From JAUIAS01 sp030425395 (GTDB lineage: Bacteria > Pseudomonadota > Alphaproteobacteria > Rhodobacterales > Rhodobacteraceae), in assembly GCA_043553855.1 (NCBI GenBank), contig CP121336.1:3038001-3102000 (forward strand): a stretch of 64,000 nt of DNA, written 5' to 3'. Each line of letters opens with the position of its first letter. Position 1 is the first letter of the stretch. The translations under genes and the position numbers were made by a program. The notes below the pieces were generated by a model. It did no database searches and had not been told where the DNA came from. It saw only the letters and a program-made list of their open reading frames with translations. Below are positions 42,717 to 51,358 of this stretch, one piece after another.

Positions 42717-43499
42717 TTATCTGCGGTTGTCGAAGCGGCCACCGTAGACGCGGTTCAGCTTGCGCATCCCGCCGATCCAGCGATCATAGTTTTCGGTCTT
42801 TTTGCGCATGTATCCCAGCACGGAATCGTGCGGCAGCACGAGGAACGTCTCGTCCCGGATGGTCTGCACGCAGGCCTCGGCCACGGGTTCGGGTTCCAGC
42901 ATTCCGTCCATGGCGGCCACGCCGTCTTCGTGGCCACGGGTCATTTCGCTGCGCACCGCCTGTGGGCAGAGCACCGAGACCTTGATCCCCTGATCGCCAT
43001 AGGTCAGGGCCAGCCACTCTGCCAGCCCGACAGCGGCGTGTTTGGTCACACCGTAAGGGGCCGATCCCACCTGGTTGAGAAGCCCCGCCGCCGACGCGGT
43101 ATTGAGCAGATATCCGCCCCCCCGTTCGGTCATGCGCGGCACCAGATGGCGCGCGGCCCAGACATGGGCCATCACGTTGATGTCCCAGATCCGCTGCCAG
43201 TCGTCGTCAGGCACCTCAACCCCGCCCGCCACGAGAATTCCCGCGTTCGAACAGAACAGGTCAATAGGGCCGATGTCGGCTTCGACGCTGTCAATCAGGC
43301 TGGCGATTTCTGCCTCGACGCCGACATTGACGCCATACGCAACCCCACCGATCTGATCGGCTGTGGCCTGTGCGCCGCTTTGGTTGAGGTCAGCGCAAAC
43401 AACCTTGCGCGCGCCTTCCTCGGCAAAGCGGATCGCCATGGCGCGACCGATGCCGCTTGCGGCACCCGTCACGACGATGATCTTGTCCTTGAGTTCCAT
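42717..43499 (-). CDS. Short-chain dehydrogenase/reductase
   Basis: A 260-residue classical SDR: VTGAASGIGRAMAIRF (10-25), CADLN (NAD-type acidic residue), NAGILVAGG, Ser in NTASAAGLLNQVGSAPYGVTKHAAV with YGVTK, and a longer C-terminal end (MRKKTENYDRWIGGMRKLNRVYGG) that may form a lid. Last gene of the acyl-CoA ligase operon, 12 bp after the preceding SDR. One of the two SDRs here is a candidate for the 4-oxoacyl-CoA reductase (LvaD role). Confidence 0.86.
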   Translation of the reverse strand: MELKDKIIVVTGAASGIGRAMAIRFAEEGARKVVCADLNQSGAQATADQIGGVAYGVNVGVEAEIASLIDSVEADIGPIDLFCSNAGILVAGGVEVPDDDWQRIWDINVMAHVWAARHLVPRMTERGGGYLLNTASAAGLLNQVGSAPYGVTKHAAVGLAEWLALTYGDQGIKVSVLCPQAVRSEMTRGHEDGVAAMDGMLEPEPVAEACVQTIRDETFLVLPHDSVLGYMRKKTENYDRWIGGMRKLNRVYGGRFDNRR

Positions 43500-43511
43500 G
43501 GCCGGGTCCCC

Positions 43512-44285
43512 CTATGTCCACATGTTGGACCCGCCGCACACCGTGAGCGCCTGTCCTGTCATGTATTTGCTGGCGTCCGAAGCGAGATAGACGGCAAGCC
43601 CCGAGAAATCGTCCGGCTCTCCCAGACGCTGAAGGGGGATATCCTTGGAAATCCGTTCCTCCACAGCCGGGTTGTCCCACAATTCCCGCGCAAAATCGGT
43701 GCGCACCAGACCGGGACAAATCGCGTTGAACCGCACACCCTTGGGACCGAATTCGGCAGCAAGGTTACGCACCAGCCCGATCAGCGCCAGTTTGGACATG
43801 CCATAAGTGCCCAGCATCACCGAAGGTTTGAACGCCCCGATCGACGAGGTGAACATCATTGAGCCGGACCCTTTTTCGATCATGTCCGGAACCGCAAGCT
43901 GCGCCAGCCAAAGATTGGATTGCACGTTGGCCTGCATGGTCTTTTCATAAGCGGCATCGGGAATTTCCGAGGTGACACCGTAATAGGGGTTCACACCCGC
44001 ATTTCCGACCACGATATCCACCGCTCCGACCTTTTCGCGTGTCTGCGCGATCAGGTCGGCCAGCTGATCCTTGTAGCCCACGTTGCAGGCAATGCCGATG
44101 GCGCGATCTGCGCCAACGGTTTTGTTGATTTGGGCAGCCGCCGCGTCAAGCTGGTCTTGCTTGCGCGCGGAAATCACCACCTTGGCCCCATGTTCCGCCA
44201 GCCCTATGGCCATGGCCAGACCCATGCCCTTGGATGCCCCGGTCAGAACAGCGACCTTGCCGGTCAGATCAAACAGTTTTCCCAT
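43512..44285 (-). CDS. Short-chain dehydrogenase/reductase
   Basis: A 257-residue SDR: LTGASKGMGLAMAIGLAEHGAKVVISARKQ (NADP-type basic residues), NAGVNPYYGVTSE, Ser in TSSIGAFKPSVMLGTYGMSKLAL with YGMSK, C-terminal ASDASKYMTGQALTVCGGSNMW. The NADP-like start favours reduction. It begins 2 bp after the ACAD10/11-like gene, the tightest link in the operon, so it is the better LvaD (4-oxo to 4-hydroxy acyl-CoA reductase) candidate. Confidence 0.88.
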   Translation of the reverse strand: MGKLFDLTGKVAVLTGASKGMGLAMAIGLAEHGAKVVISARKQDQLDAAAAQINKTVGADRAIGIACNVGYKDQLADLIAQTREKVGAVDIVVGNAGVNPYYGVTSEIPDAAYEKTMQANVQSNLWLAQLAVPDMIEKGSGSMMFTSSIGAFKPSVMLGTYGMSKLALIGLVRNLAAEFGPKGVRFNAICPGLVRTDFARELWDNPAVEERISKDIPLQRLGEPDDFSGLAVYLASDASKYMTGQALTVCGGSNMWT

Positions 44286-44287
44286 GC

Positions 44288-45598
44288 TTACGGCCCCGAG
44301 AACACTTTGCCGTGCATTTCCTTGGCAGCACCGGCCTGACGTTCGTTCGATCCCAGGTAGGTCTTGACCTCATGGCGGGCGACGACGTTGTGGTGCACCT
44401 CATCGGGACCATCGGCAAAGCGCAGGGTGCGCTGACCGGTATACATGCCCGACAGGGGCGACCACTGCGACAGGCCCGTGGCACCATGCACCTGCATGGC
44501 CTGATCAATGATCTCACAGGCTTTTTCAGGGACCATCGCCTTGATCATGCTGACCCAGATCCGGGCTTCCTTGTTGCCAAGGGTATCCATCGCCTTGGCC
44601 GCCTTGAGAACCATCAGGCGCATCGCTTCGATGTCGATCCGCATACGGCTGACGGTTTCCATGTTCTTGCCAAGGTCGATGATCTTTTTGCCGAATGCCT
44701 CGCGGTTGAGGGCGCGTTCCAGCAGCAGATCCAGCGCCTTTTCCGCCTGACCGATCGAGCGCATGCAATGGTGGATGCGGCCCGGCCCAAGGCGCAGCTG
44801 GGAGATTTCAAAGCCCTTGCCTTCGGCCCAGAGGATATTGGCTTCCGGCACGCGCACGTTCTTGAACCGGATGTGCATGTGACCGTGAGGCGCGTCGTCG
44901 TGGCCAAAGACATGCATCGGACCGACGATCTCAACACCGGGGGTGTCGATGGGCACAAGGATTTGGCTTTGCTGGCGGAAGGTTTCCGCCTCGGGCGAGG
45001 TTTTGACCATCACGATCATGATCTTGCAGCGCGGATCGCCAGCGCCCGAGATATAGTATTTCTCGCCGTTGATCACCCACTCGCCATTTTCCAGCACGGC
45101 GCTGGTCGAGATGTTCTTGGCATCCGAAGAGGCAACATTGGGTTCGGTCATGGCAAAGGCCGACCGGATTTCACCGGCCAAGAGCGGCTTGAGCCATTTA
45201 TCCTTTTGCTCGCGCGTGCCGACGCGTTCCAGAACTTCCATGTTGCCGGTATCGGGCGCCGAACAGTTCAGCGTTTCGGGGGCCAAGGGGCTTTTGCCCA
45301 GTTCGGCGGCGATATAGGCATAGTCAAGGTTGGACAGCCCTTCGCCAGTTTCAGCATTGGGCAGGAAGAAGTTCCAAAGCCCCGCGTCGCGTGCCTTTTG
45401 CTTGGCCGCTTCCAGCAGCTCAAGTTGCCCCGGCGCATACGACCACCGATCCGCGCGGCCTTCGCCAAGGCGGAAAAACTCATCAGTGATCGGATCCACG
45501 TTTTCCCGGATATGTTTCACCACGGCCTCGTAAAGAGGGCGCGCCTTATCGGACATCTCCAGATTGTTCATGTCCAGTTTTGCTACGTCATCAGTCAT
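44288..45598 (-). CDS. ACAD10/11-type acyl-CoA dehydrogenase family protein
   Basis: A 436-residue acyl-CoA dehydrogenase-fold protein with FAMTEPNVASSDAKNISTSA and WVINGEKYYISGAG, and near the C-terminus RFADGPDEVHHNVVARHE (DGPDEVH at 396-402) in place of the usual YEGT-type catalytic loop. That variant marks the ACAD10/11/LvaC group, which removes the phosphate from 4-phosphoacyl-CoA to move the hydroxyl rather than oxidising the chain. The matching kinase is 12 kb away at 31252-32283. Tight spacing to both neighbours shows an operon. Confidence 0.87.
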   Translation of the reverse strand: MTDDVAKLDMNNLEMSDKARPLYEAVVKHIRENVDPITDEFFRLGEGRADRWSYAPGQLELLEAAKQKARDAGLWNFFLPNAETGEGLSNLDYAYIAAELGKSPLAPETLNCSAPDTGNMEVLERVGTREQKDKWLKPLLAGEIRSAFAMTEPNVASSDAKNISTSAVLENGEWVINGEKYYISGAGDPRCKIMIVMVKTSPEAETFRQQSQILVPIDTPGVEIVGPMHVFGHDDAPHGHMHIRFKNVRVPEANILWAEGKGFEISQLRLGPGRIHHCMRSIGQAEKALDLLLERALNREAFGKKIIDLGKNMETVSRMRIDIEAMRLMVLKAAKAMDTLGNKEARIWVSMIKAMVPEKACEIIDQAMQVHGATGLSQWSPLSGMYTGQRTLRFADGPDEVHHNVVARHEVKTYLGSNERQAGAAKEMHGKVFSGP

Positions 45599-45632
45599 CT
45601 ATCGGCCTCCCAGACCTGTCTTGCGTATGTGT

Positions 45633-46409
45633 TTATCTGTTTACCCAGTTGGGTTTTCTTTTCTCTACAAAGGCTTGCACGCCTTCCTTGAAGTCTTCCG
45701 TCTTGGCCAGATCGCCCTGCACCACCCGCGAATACTCAAGGCTTTCGGGCAGGCCATCGGCCACGGCCATGCTGTTGAGGATGCGCTTGGTCGCTTTGAC
45801 CGACGATGGCGACACCGTGCAGATCTGTTCGGCCAGTGCCATGGCGCGATCCATCAGCGTATCGTGGGGCACCACCTCGTTCACGCAGCCAAGGCGCAGG
45901 GCCTCATCGGCCAGAATGGTGCGCCCGGTGATCATCATTTCCTGTGCGGCCAGCCGCCCGATATAGCGCGACAGGCGCTGCACGCCCGAGGCAGAGGCAA
46001 AGAAGCCGACCTTGACTTCGGGCAGGGCGAATTTCGCGTTCTCCGACGCGAGGATGATGTCGCAGGACAGCGCGGTTTCAAAGCCGCCACCCATCGCAAA
46101 GCCGTTCACCGCCGCGATGATCGGTTTCTCCAGATCAAAGCGCGACGACAACCCGGCAAACCCTGAGGGGGGCAGGCCCTTCTTGCTGCCGGATGCCGTG
46201 GCCTTGAGATCGTTGCCCGCGGTAAACGCCTTGTCACCGGCCCCGGTCAGGACCGCGACCCACAGATCGGGATCGGCGGCAAAGGCGTCCCAGCAATCGC
46301 TCATTTCCTGATGCATTTCCGCGTGGACGGCGTTGTAGACTTCGGGCCGGTTCATCGTGACAAGCAGGATGTTGCCGCGTTTTTCAGTGGTGATGAATTC
46401 GTAACTCAT
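45633..46409 (-). CDS. Enoyl-CoA hydratase (crotonase family)
   Basis: A 258-residue crotonase: LVTMNRPEVYNAVHAEM, GAGDKAFTAGNDLKA oxyanion-hole loop, AAVNGFAMGGGFETALSCDIILASENAKFALPEVKVGFFA with both Glu positions occupied (E in GGGFETAL and PEVKVG), and the C-terminal RKPNW. It would hydrate 2-enoyl-CoA to (S)-3-hydroxyacyl-CoA for the dehydrogenase gene 11 bp upstream. Some relatives hydrate carnitinyl-type or other enoyl-CoAs. Confidence 0.9.
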   Translation of the reverse strand: MSYEFITTEKRGNILLVTMNRPEVYNAVHAEMHQEMSDCWDAFAADPDLWVAVLTGAGDKAFTAGNDLKATASGSKKGLPPSGFAGLSSRFDLEKPIIAAVNGFAMGGGFETALSCDIILASENAKFALPEVKVGFFASASGVQRLSRYIGRLAAQEMMITGRTILADEALRLGCVNEVVPHDTLMDRAMALAEQICTVSPSSVKATKRILNSMAVADGLPESLEYSRVVQGDLAKTEDFKEGVQAFVEKRKPNWVNR

Positions 46410-46420
46410 GTCAGTTCCCC

Positions 46421-47719
46421 TTATGCGCCGGTCTTGAGACCGCCCAAATCCAATTCCGTGAACGATCCGCCGTTGGCCGCCAGATCGCGCAGTGTCTGTG
46501 CCGGGGCAAAGGCCGGATCATCCGCGCCAAGCGCCTCCATCCGGGCCAGGATCGGCCCCGCGCCGACCATGTCGGCATAAAACATCGGGCCGCCCTTGTC
46601 GGCGGGCCAACCGTAGCCGTTGAGCCAGACCACATCTATGTCGGATGGTCGCTGCGCCTTGTTTTCTTCCAGAATCTTGAGCGCCTCGTTGATCATCGGG
46701 TAGATGCAGATTTCGATGATCTCGTCTTGCGACATGGTGCTGGGTTCGGCCCCGGTGATGTCTTGGATGATGCCTGCGGTGACATCCGACGGGATCGGCC
46801 GGCGGGCATCGTCATAATCGTAGAAACCCGCCTTGGTTTTCTGGCCCCGGCGGTCCAGTTCGCACAGGGCGTCGCGGATCGGATTGTCGGTCTTGGCCCC
46901 TTTGGACCACCCGATATCCAGACCTGCAAGGTCCGACATCTGAAACGGGCCCATCTTGAACCCGAACGCATTCAGCGCGGCGTCCACGTCCCATGGCAGG
47001 ATGCCCTTGTAGACCAGCTTGTTGGCCTGAATCTGGCGGGCAAACAGGATGCGGTTGCCGACAAAGCCGGGGCAGACACCGACAAGGGTCGCGATCTTGT
47101 TGATCTTGCGCGCAAGATCCATGCAGGTGGCCACCACATCGTCGGCGGTATGGTCGGCGCGCACGATTTCCAACAGTTTCATCACGTTGGCAGGCGAAAA
47201 GAAGTGCAACCCTATCACGTCCTGCGGCCTGTCGGTGACCGAGGCGATTTCGTCGATATCCAGAGCGGATGTGTTTGTCGCCAGAATGGCCCCCGGTTTC
47301 ATCACCCGGTTCAGTTCGGTGAAGATCGTTTTTTTCAGGTCCATGTTTTCAAACACGGCCTCGATCACCAGATCGCAATCGGCAAGGTCCGCGATGGACA
47401 GTCGCCCGTCAAAGCGCCCCATGCGGGCTTCGACTTCGTCCTGCGGGAAACGGCCCTTGTCGGCGCTGCGCTGGTAATTGCCGCGGACCACGGCCAGCCC
47501 CCGGTCAAGGGCATCCTGCGTGGTTTCCACGATTTTCACCTGATACCCTGCGGTGGCAAAGTTCATCGCGATACCGCCGCCCATGGTGCCCGCGCCGATG
47601 ATGCCAACGGTTTCAATCGGGCGCTGTTCCGTGTCGGCGGCAAGGTTTGGCACCTCCCACGCGGCCTTGCCTGCGTTGGCGATATAGGCCCCGATGTCGT
47701 CCTGGGTCGGCTGTGTCAT
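46421..47719 (-). CDS. 3-hydroxyacyl-CoA dehydrogenase (FadB C-terminal type)
   Basis: A 432-residue NAD enzyme: GIIGAGTMGGGIAMNFATAGYQV (dinucleotide motif at 42-47), the acidic switch in VVETTQ, ATNTSALDIDEIA, IGLHFFSPANVMKLLEIV with the catalytic His, and VGVCPGFVGNRI. Two C-terminal helical domains are present as in FadB/FadJ, but no N-terminal hydratase part, which is a separate gene next door. Its start overlaps the ligase stop. Confidence 0.92.
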   Translation of the reverse strand: MTQPTQDDIGAYIANAGKAAWEVPNLAADTEQRPIETVGIIGAGTMGGGIAMNFATAGYQVKIVETTQDALDRGLAVVRGNYQRSADKGRFPQDEVEARMGRFDGRLSIADLADCDLVIEAVFENMDLKKTIFTELNRVMKPGAILATNTSALDIDEIASVTDRPQDVIGLHFFSPANVMKLLEIVRADHTADDVVATCMDLARKINKIATLVGVCPGFVGNRILFARQIQANKLVYKGILPWDVDAALNAFGFKMGPFQMSDLAGLDIGWSKGAKTDNPIRDALCELDRRGQKTKAGFYDYDDARRPIPSDVTAGIIQDITGAEPSTMSQDEIIEICIYPMINEALKILEENKAQRPSDIDVVWLNGYGWPADKGGPMFYADMVGAGPILARMEALGADDPAFAPAQTLRDLAANGGSFTELDLGGLKTGA

Positions 47720-49440
47720 GCGGTTTCCTTTCCATCGGATTGGATCTTCATCAGTTCAAGACATTCGGCCTGCAGGCCGCGTTGATCAAGCTTGTCAGTG
47801 GCACCACGCGGCAGGGGACCGTCGCGGAACCAGATATGTTCGGGAATTTTGAAGCCCGCGATATGATCGGCCAGAAACGCCTGAAGGTCGGTCTGCGTCA
47901 GGGTCGATCCCGCGCGCAGCTGCACGCCCGCGCCCACGATTTCGCCCAGCCGGTCATCGGGGATGGGAAAGGCGCAGGCCTCGATCACATCCGGGTGGCG
48001 GTGCAGCGCGCCTGCCACATCAAGACAGGCGATATTCTCACCGCCGCGAATGATGATGTTCTTCTTGCGGTCAAGGATCGTGACAAACCCGTCTTCGTCG
48101 ATCATGCCCAGATCACCGGTGCGCAGCCAGCCATCCTGCAAGACCTCGGCGGTGGCTTCGGGCTTGTTGAGATAGCACCGCATGTTGCAAGGGCTTTTCA
48201 CAGTGATTTCGCCCAATACCCCGACGCCGACATCGTTGCCGTCGTCATCAAGGAACCTCAGGTCCTGCACCGGCGGATACAACCGCCCCGCAGCGTTGGG
48301 GCGCGCGATATAGTCGTCGCCGATCATGCCGATACCGTTGGCGTTGGTTTCGGTCATGCCCCAGCCTGTGGCCGGTTTGGCGTTGGGAAAACGCTGGGCC
48401 AGACGCGCCACTTGCGCTGCGGGTCGTTTGGCCCCGCCGGATCCCATGTAATCCAGCGTCGGCAGGTCAATGCCCAGCCGCTCAGAGGCTTCCATGAGGT
48501 CGGCGGATTGCGTCGGCACACCTAAAAACCGGGTAATTTTTTCCTTCGAAATAACGCGCACGGCCTCTTCTGCGTCCCACTTGTAAAGCATGGCCAGCTT
48601 GGCCCCGGCGGGCAGGCTCAGCAGGAACATCGGGTGCGTCGCCGTCACATGGAACAGCGGTGTCACCACAAGGACCGACGGGCGCGGGGCCTCTGGCGCG
48701 TCAGGGGCGGGCGGGTCCATCAGCGGTGCCATGACCGCTTGCATCAGCCATGTGAACACCGCATTCACCGCGCCGCGATGTGTCTGGACCACGCCTTTAG
48801 GATGGCCGGTGGTGCCCGAGGAATACATGATGGCAAAATCGGCGTCCGTGTCGATGTCGGTATTCAGCCAGCTATCGTCTGACACGCCGTCGCGCAGGCC
48901 TGAAAAGGTCAGCTCGGTCTTGGGTTCTGCGTCGCGCACCCCGATCAGGCGCAGGCCGAGACTGTCCCGAATCGGAGCCAGCCGGTCATGGCGGGGGCCG
49001 TCCACGAACACGGTCTTTGCGGCACTGTCACCAAGCGCATAGTCCAGTTCTTCGGTGGTCCACCACGCGTTCAGAAACACAACCACGCCGCCAACCGACG
49101 AAATGGCCATGATCAGCATCAAAAGTTCGGGGAAATTGCGCATGGCGATGGCCACGGGCTGACCGGGTGTGATGCCCAGATCGTCGCGCAGCGCACGCGC
49201 CACGCGGTTTACCTCGGAACAGAATTCATCATAGGTCCAGCGTTCGTCCTGAAACACCAGATATTCGGCCGCCCCGTTGCCCTGCGCTTCGCGGCTCGCC
49301 TGAAGAAGGGCAGGCACGTTGGGGGGGATGTTCTTGAACACGCGAAAGGATGTTCCGCGAATCTCGGCCTGTGTGACTTCAAAGGCCGGGTTCGTGGTGG
49401 TGACATGGGCAACCGCCTCCTTCAGGGTCATGCCCGTCAT
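47716..49440 (-). CDS. Acyl-CoA ligase (class I adenylate-forming)
   Basis: A 574-residue AMP-binding ligase: AIMYSSGTTGHPKGVVQTHRG signature, GWGMTETNANGIG, RTGDLGMIDEDGFVTILDRKKNIIIRGGENI and the C-terminal PRGATDKLDQRGL with a Lys position. Activates a free acid to its CoA ester for the operon's later enzymes (LvaE role). Start choice is uncertain: 49440 and 49431 are both ATG with weak ribosome-binding sites, while the frame is open to 49620. Substrate not predictable from sequence. Confidence 0.85.
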   Translation of the reverse strand: MTGMTLKEAVAHVTTTNPAFEVTQAEIRGTSFRVFKNIPPNVPALLQASREAQGNGAAEYLVFQDERWTYDEFCSEVNRVARALRDDLGITPGQPVAIAMRNFPELLMLIMAISSVGGVVVFLNAWWTTEELDYALGDSAAKTVFVDGPRHDRLAPIRDSLGLRLIGVRDAEPKTELTFSGLRDGVSDDSWLNTDIDTDADFAIMYSSGTTGHPKGVVQTHRGAVNAVFTWLMQAVMAPLMDPPAPDAPEAPRPSVLVVTPLFHVTATHPMFLLSLPAGAKLAMLYKWDAEEAVRVISKEKITRFLGVPTQSADLMEASERLGIDLPTLDYMGSGGAKRPAAQVARLAQRFPNAKPATGWGMTETNANGIGMIGDDYIARPNAAGRLYPPVQDLRFLDDDGNDVGVGVLGEITVKSPCNMRCYLNKPEATAEVLQDGWLRTGDLGMIDEDGFVTILDRKKNIIIRGGENIACLDVAGALHRHPDVIEACAFPIPDDRLGEIVGAGVQLRAGSTLTQTDLQAFLADHIAGFKIPEHIWFRDGPLPRGATDKLDQRGLQAECLELMKIQSDGKETA

Positions 49441-49775
49441 TGCACGCGCCCCCGAAATCGCGCGGTGTCCCATGTGGCGCGGCTGTGCTGCCTGAACGAT
49501 GTCTGCATTTTCCTCCCCCGCTTCTCCTCCTGCCGTGGTGCGTTTGGCTGTTTCCACCCTTGCGCGCGGCACTCCTCGGGGCGAGACTAGGACGGAATTT
49601 CCAGACAGACAATACCGCATGTCGGAACTGCGTTTCGCAAACGTGGTTTTCGTCGGCGAAGGGGGAACCGTCTTGCGGAACGCACCGGTCCCCGGTCCGG
49701 ACCGTCATCCGCCCCCTTTCCGAGACGCGGGCATGGCGCTAGAAGGTGACCCAACGCGATCAAAAGGGGACGGGC
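49441..49775. promoter_or_regulatory. 335-bp divergent region, ligase operon and TauE gene
   Basis: No separate gene is supported. It contains a GCGGAA at 49675-49680 and a GGAATTTCC at 49594-49602, which resemble the half-sites of the island's putative IclR motif but are not full dyads. The real ligase start may lie partly inside it. Confidence 0.4.
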
Positions 49776-50612
49776 ATGACACTTGCGGAAATGGATAGCG
49801 GGCTGCTCATGCAGTTGGCCCTGATGTTGATGGGGATCGGAGCGGTTGCGGGCATTCTGGCGGGGCTTCTGGGCGTTGGTGGCGGAATCGTTCTGGTGTT
49901 TGCCTACTTCTACAGCTTCCAGAGCCTTGGCTTTGCCGGGCCGCAACTGATGCAGATCTGTCTTGCGACCTCTCTGGCGACCATCGTGGTCACATCGGTC
50001 CGGTCGGTCATGGGGCACAACCGCAAGGGCGCTGTCGATTGGACGGTGTTGCGCAGTTGGGCACCGGGCATCGCGGTGGGGGCGGTGATCGGGGTTCTGG
50101 TGGCAGCGTCGCTGCGGTCGGTCACGCTTCAGCTGATTTTCGGGGCGCTTGGCGTGATCGTCGGGCTTTACATGGCGTTCGGGCGTGCGGATTGGCGGCT
50201 TGGCTCCGTGATGCCGACGGGCCTGACGCGCGCGGCCCTGTCGCCGTCGGTAGGGTTTCTGTCGGTCCTGATGGGGATCGGCGGAGGCAGCTTTGGGGTG
50301 CCGCTGATGACGTTGTTCGGGTTCCCGATCCACCGCGCGGTGGCGACGGCGTCCGGCTTTGGCGTGTTGATCGCGGTGCCGTCGGTGATTTCCTTTCTCT
50401 TTGTTGAGATCGACCCGGCCTTCCGCCCGCCGATGACCATCGGCGCGGTGAATATCCCCGCCTTCGTCATCGTTATCGCGATGACCATGGTAACCACGCC
50501 TTTGGGGGTAAAAATGGCTCACAGCCTTGACCCCAAGCCGCTCAAGCGGGTGTTTGCGGTGTTCATTTCGATTGTGGCGCTGAACATGCTGCGCAAGGCG
50601 CTGATGGGATGA
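49776..50612 (+). CDS. TauE/SafE-family permease (sulfite/anion exporter type)
   Basis: A 278-residue membrane protein with the TauE/SafE repeats: GILAGLLGVGGGIVLVFAYFYSFQSLG and SVGFLSVLMGIGGGSFGVPLMTLFGFPIHRAVATASGFG, each the glycine-rich GxGGG type. About eight membrane helices. Family members export sulfite, sulfoacetate or other small anions; substrate here is unknown. The ATG at 49776 follows AAGGGGA. Its stop overlaps the next start (ATGA), tying it to the oxygenase-like gene. Confidence 0.88.
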   Translation: MTLAEMDSGLLMQLALMLMGIGAVAGILAGLLGVGGGIVLVFAYFYSFQSLGFAGPQLMQICLATSLATIVVTSVRSVMGHNRKGAVDWTVLRSWAPGIAVGAVIGVLVAASLRSVTLQLIFGALGVIVGLYMAFGRADWRLGSVMPTGLTRAALSPSVGFLSVLMGIGGGSFGVPLMTLFGFPIHRAVATASGFGVLIAVPSVISFLFVEIDPAFRPPMTIGAVNIPAFVIVIAMTMVTTPLGVKMAHSLDPKPLKRVFAVFISIVALNMLRKALMG

Positions 50613-51358
50613 CGCTGGCGGGGCAGGGCTTTGCCTGCTTTGCCGCAACGGATCGCAGCCGCGCCTGGGCAACGGCGGCCTTGGCGCGGGCGCGGGGGAT
50701 CATTGCGGACCCGGAGGCGCGGGCGGCCAACCTGCGCCACGGCGAGACATGGTTTGTTGGCGTTGATGCCCTGCCCAATGATGTTGATGGCAGTATCGAC
50801 TCCGTGCCGCTTTGCGGGCCGTGGCAGGATCATCTGCCGCAGATCGGGCCGCTTCACCGCGCGCAATTGTCGGTGATCTATCCGGGCTATCCGAAACAGG
50901 ATGCGGGTGAGAGCGATGGCAACCACCGCTATCGTCTGCGACGTGGGGCGGCGCATGTGGACGGGTTGCATCCGGTGGGGCCGGACCGGCGGCGGCGCGC
51001 GCTGGAACGGCACGCCTATATTCTGGGTATATCGCTGGATGGATCACGCGCCGCGCCAACCTTGTGCTGGCCGGGCAGCCACCGTGTTCTGGGGGCGGCG
51101 CTGCGCGATGCCATCGCTGAGGACGATCCCGCGCAGGTGGACGTGACCGAGGCGTATCACAAGGCCCGCGCGCAGGTGTTCGACCAGATAGAGCCGGTGG
51201 CTTTGTCCGGGCCTGCCGGGTCATCCTTTCTGCTGCACCGCTTTACCCTGCACGGCACCGCACCGTGGCGTGACGAGAGGGATGCAGCGCGCGTGACCGC
51301 GTTCTTTCGGCCGGACTGGATCGGGGCACATCGCGATTGGCTGGCCGTACCGCAGTGA
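50609..51358 (+). CDS. Putative Fe(II)/2-oxoglutarate-dependent oxygenase
   Basis: A 249-residue protein with the facial-triad pattern of phytanoyl-CoA-type oxygenases: HVD in RGAAHVDGLHP (about 113-115), a distal His in FLLHRFTLHGTAPW, and an Arg in AARVTAFFRPDW that could bind 2-oxoglutarate. Overall similarity to named families is not obvious, so the assignment is tentative. It is translationally coupled to the TauE/SafE permease; it could hydroxylate a compound the permease handles. Its stop abuts the AEC transporter stop. Confidence 0.6.
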   Translation: MTLAGQGFACFAATDRSRAWATAALARARGIIADPEARAANLRHGETWFVGVDALPNDVDGSIDSVPLCGPWQDHLPQIGPLHRAQLSVIYPGYPKQDAGESDGNHRYRLRRGAAHVDGLHPVGPDRRRRALERHAYILGISLDGSRAAPTLCWPGSHRVLGAALRDAIAEDDPAQVDVTEAYHKARAQVFDQIEPVALSGPAGSSFLLHRFTLHGTAPWRDERDAARVTAFFRPDWIGAHRDWLAVPQ

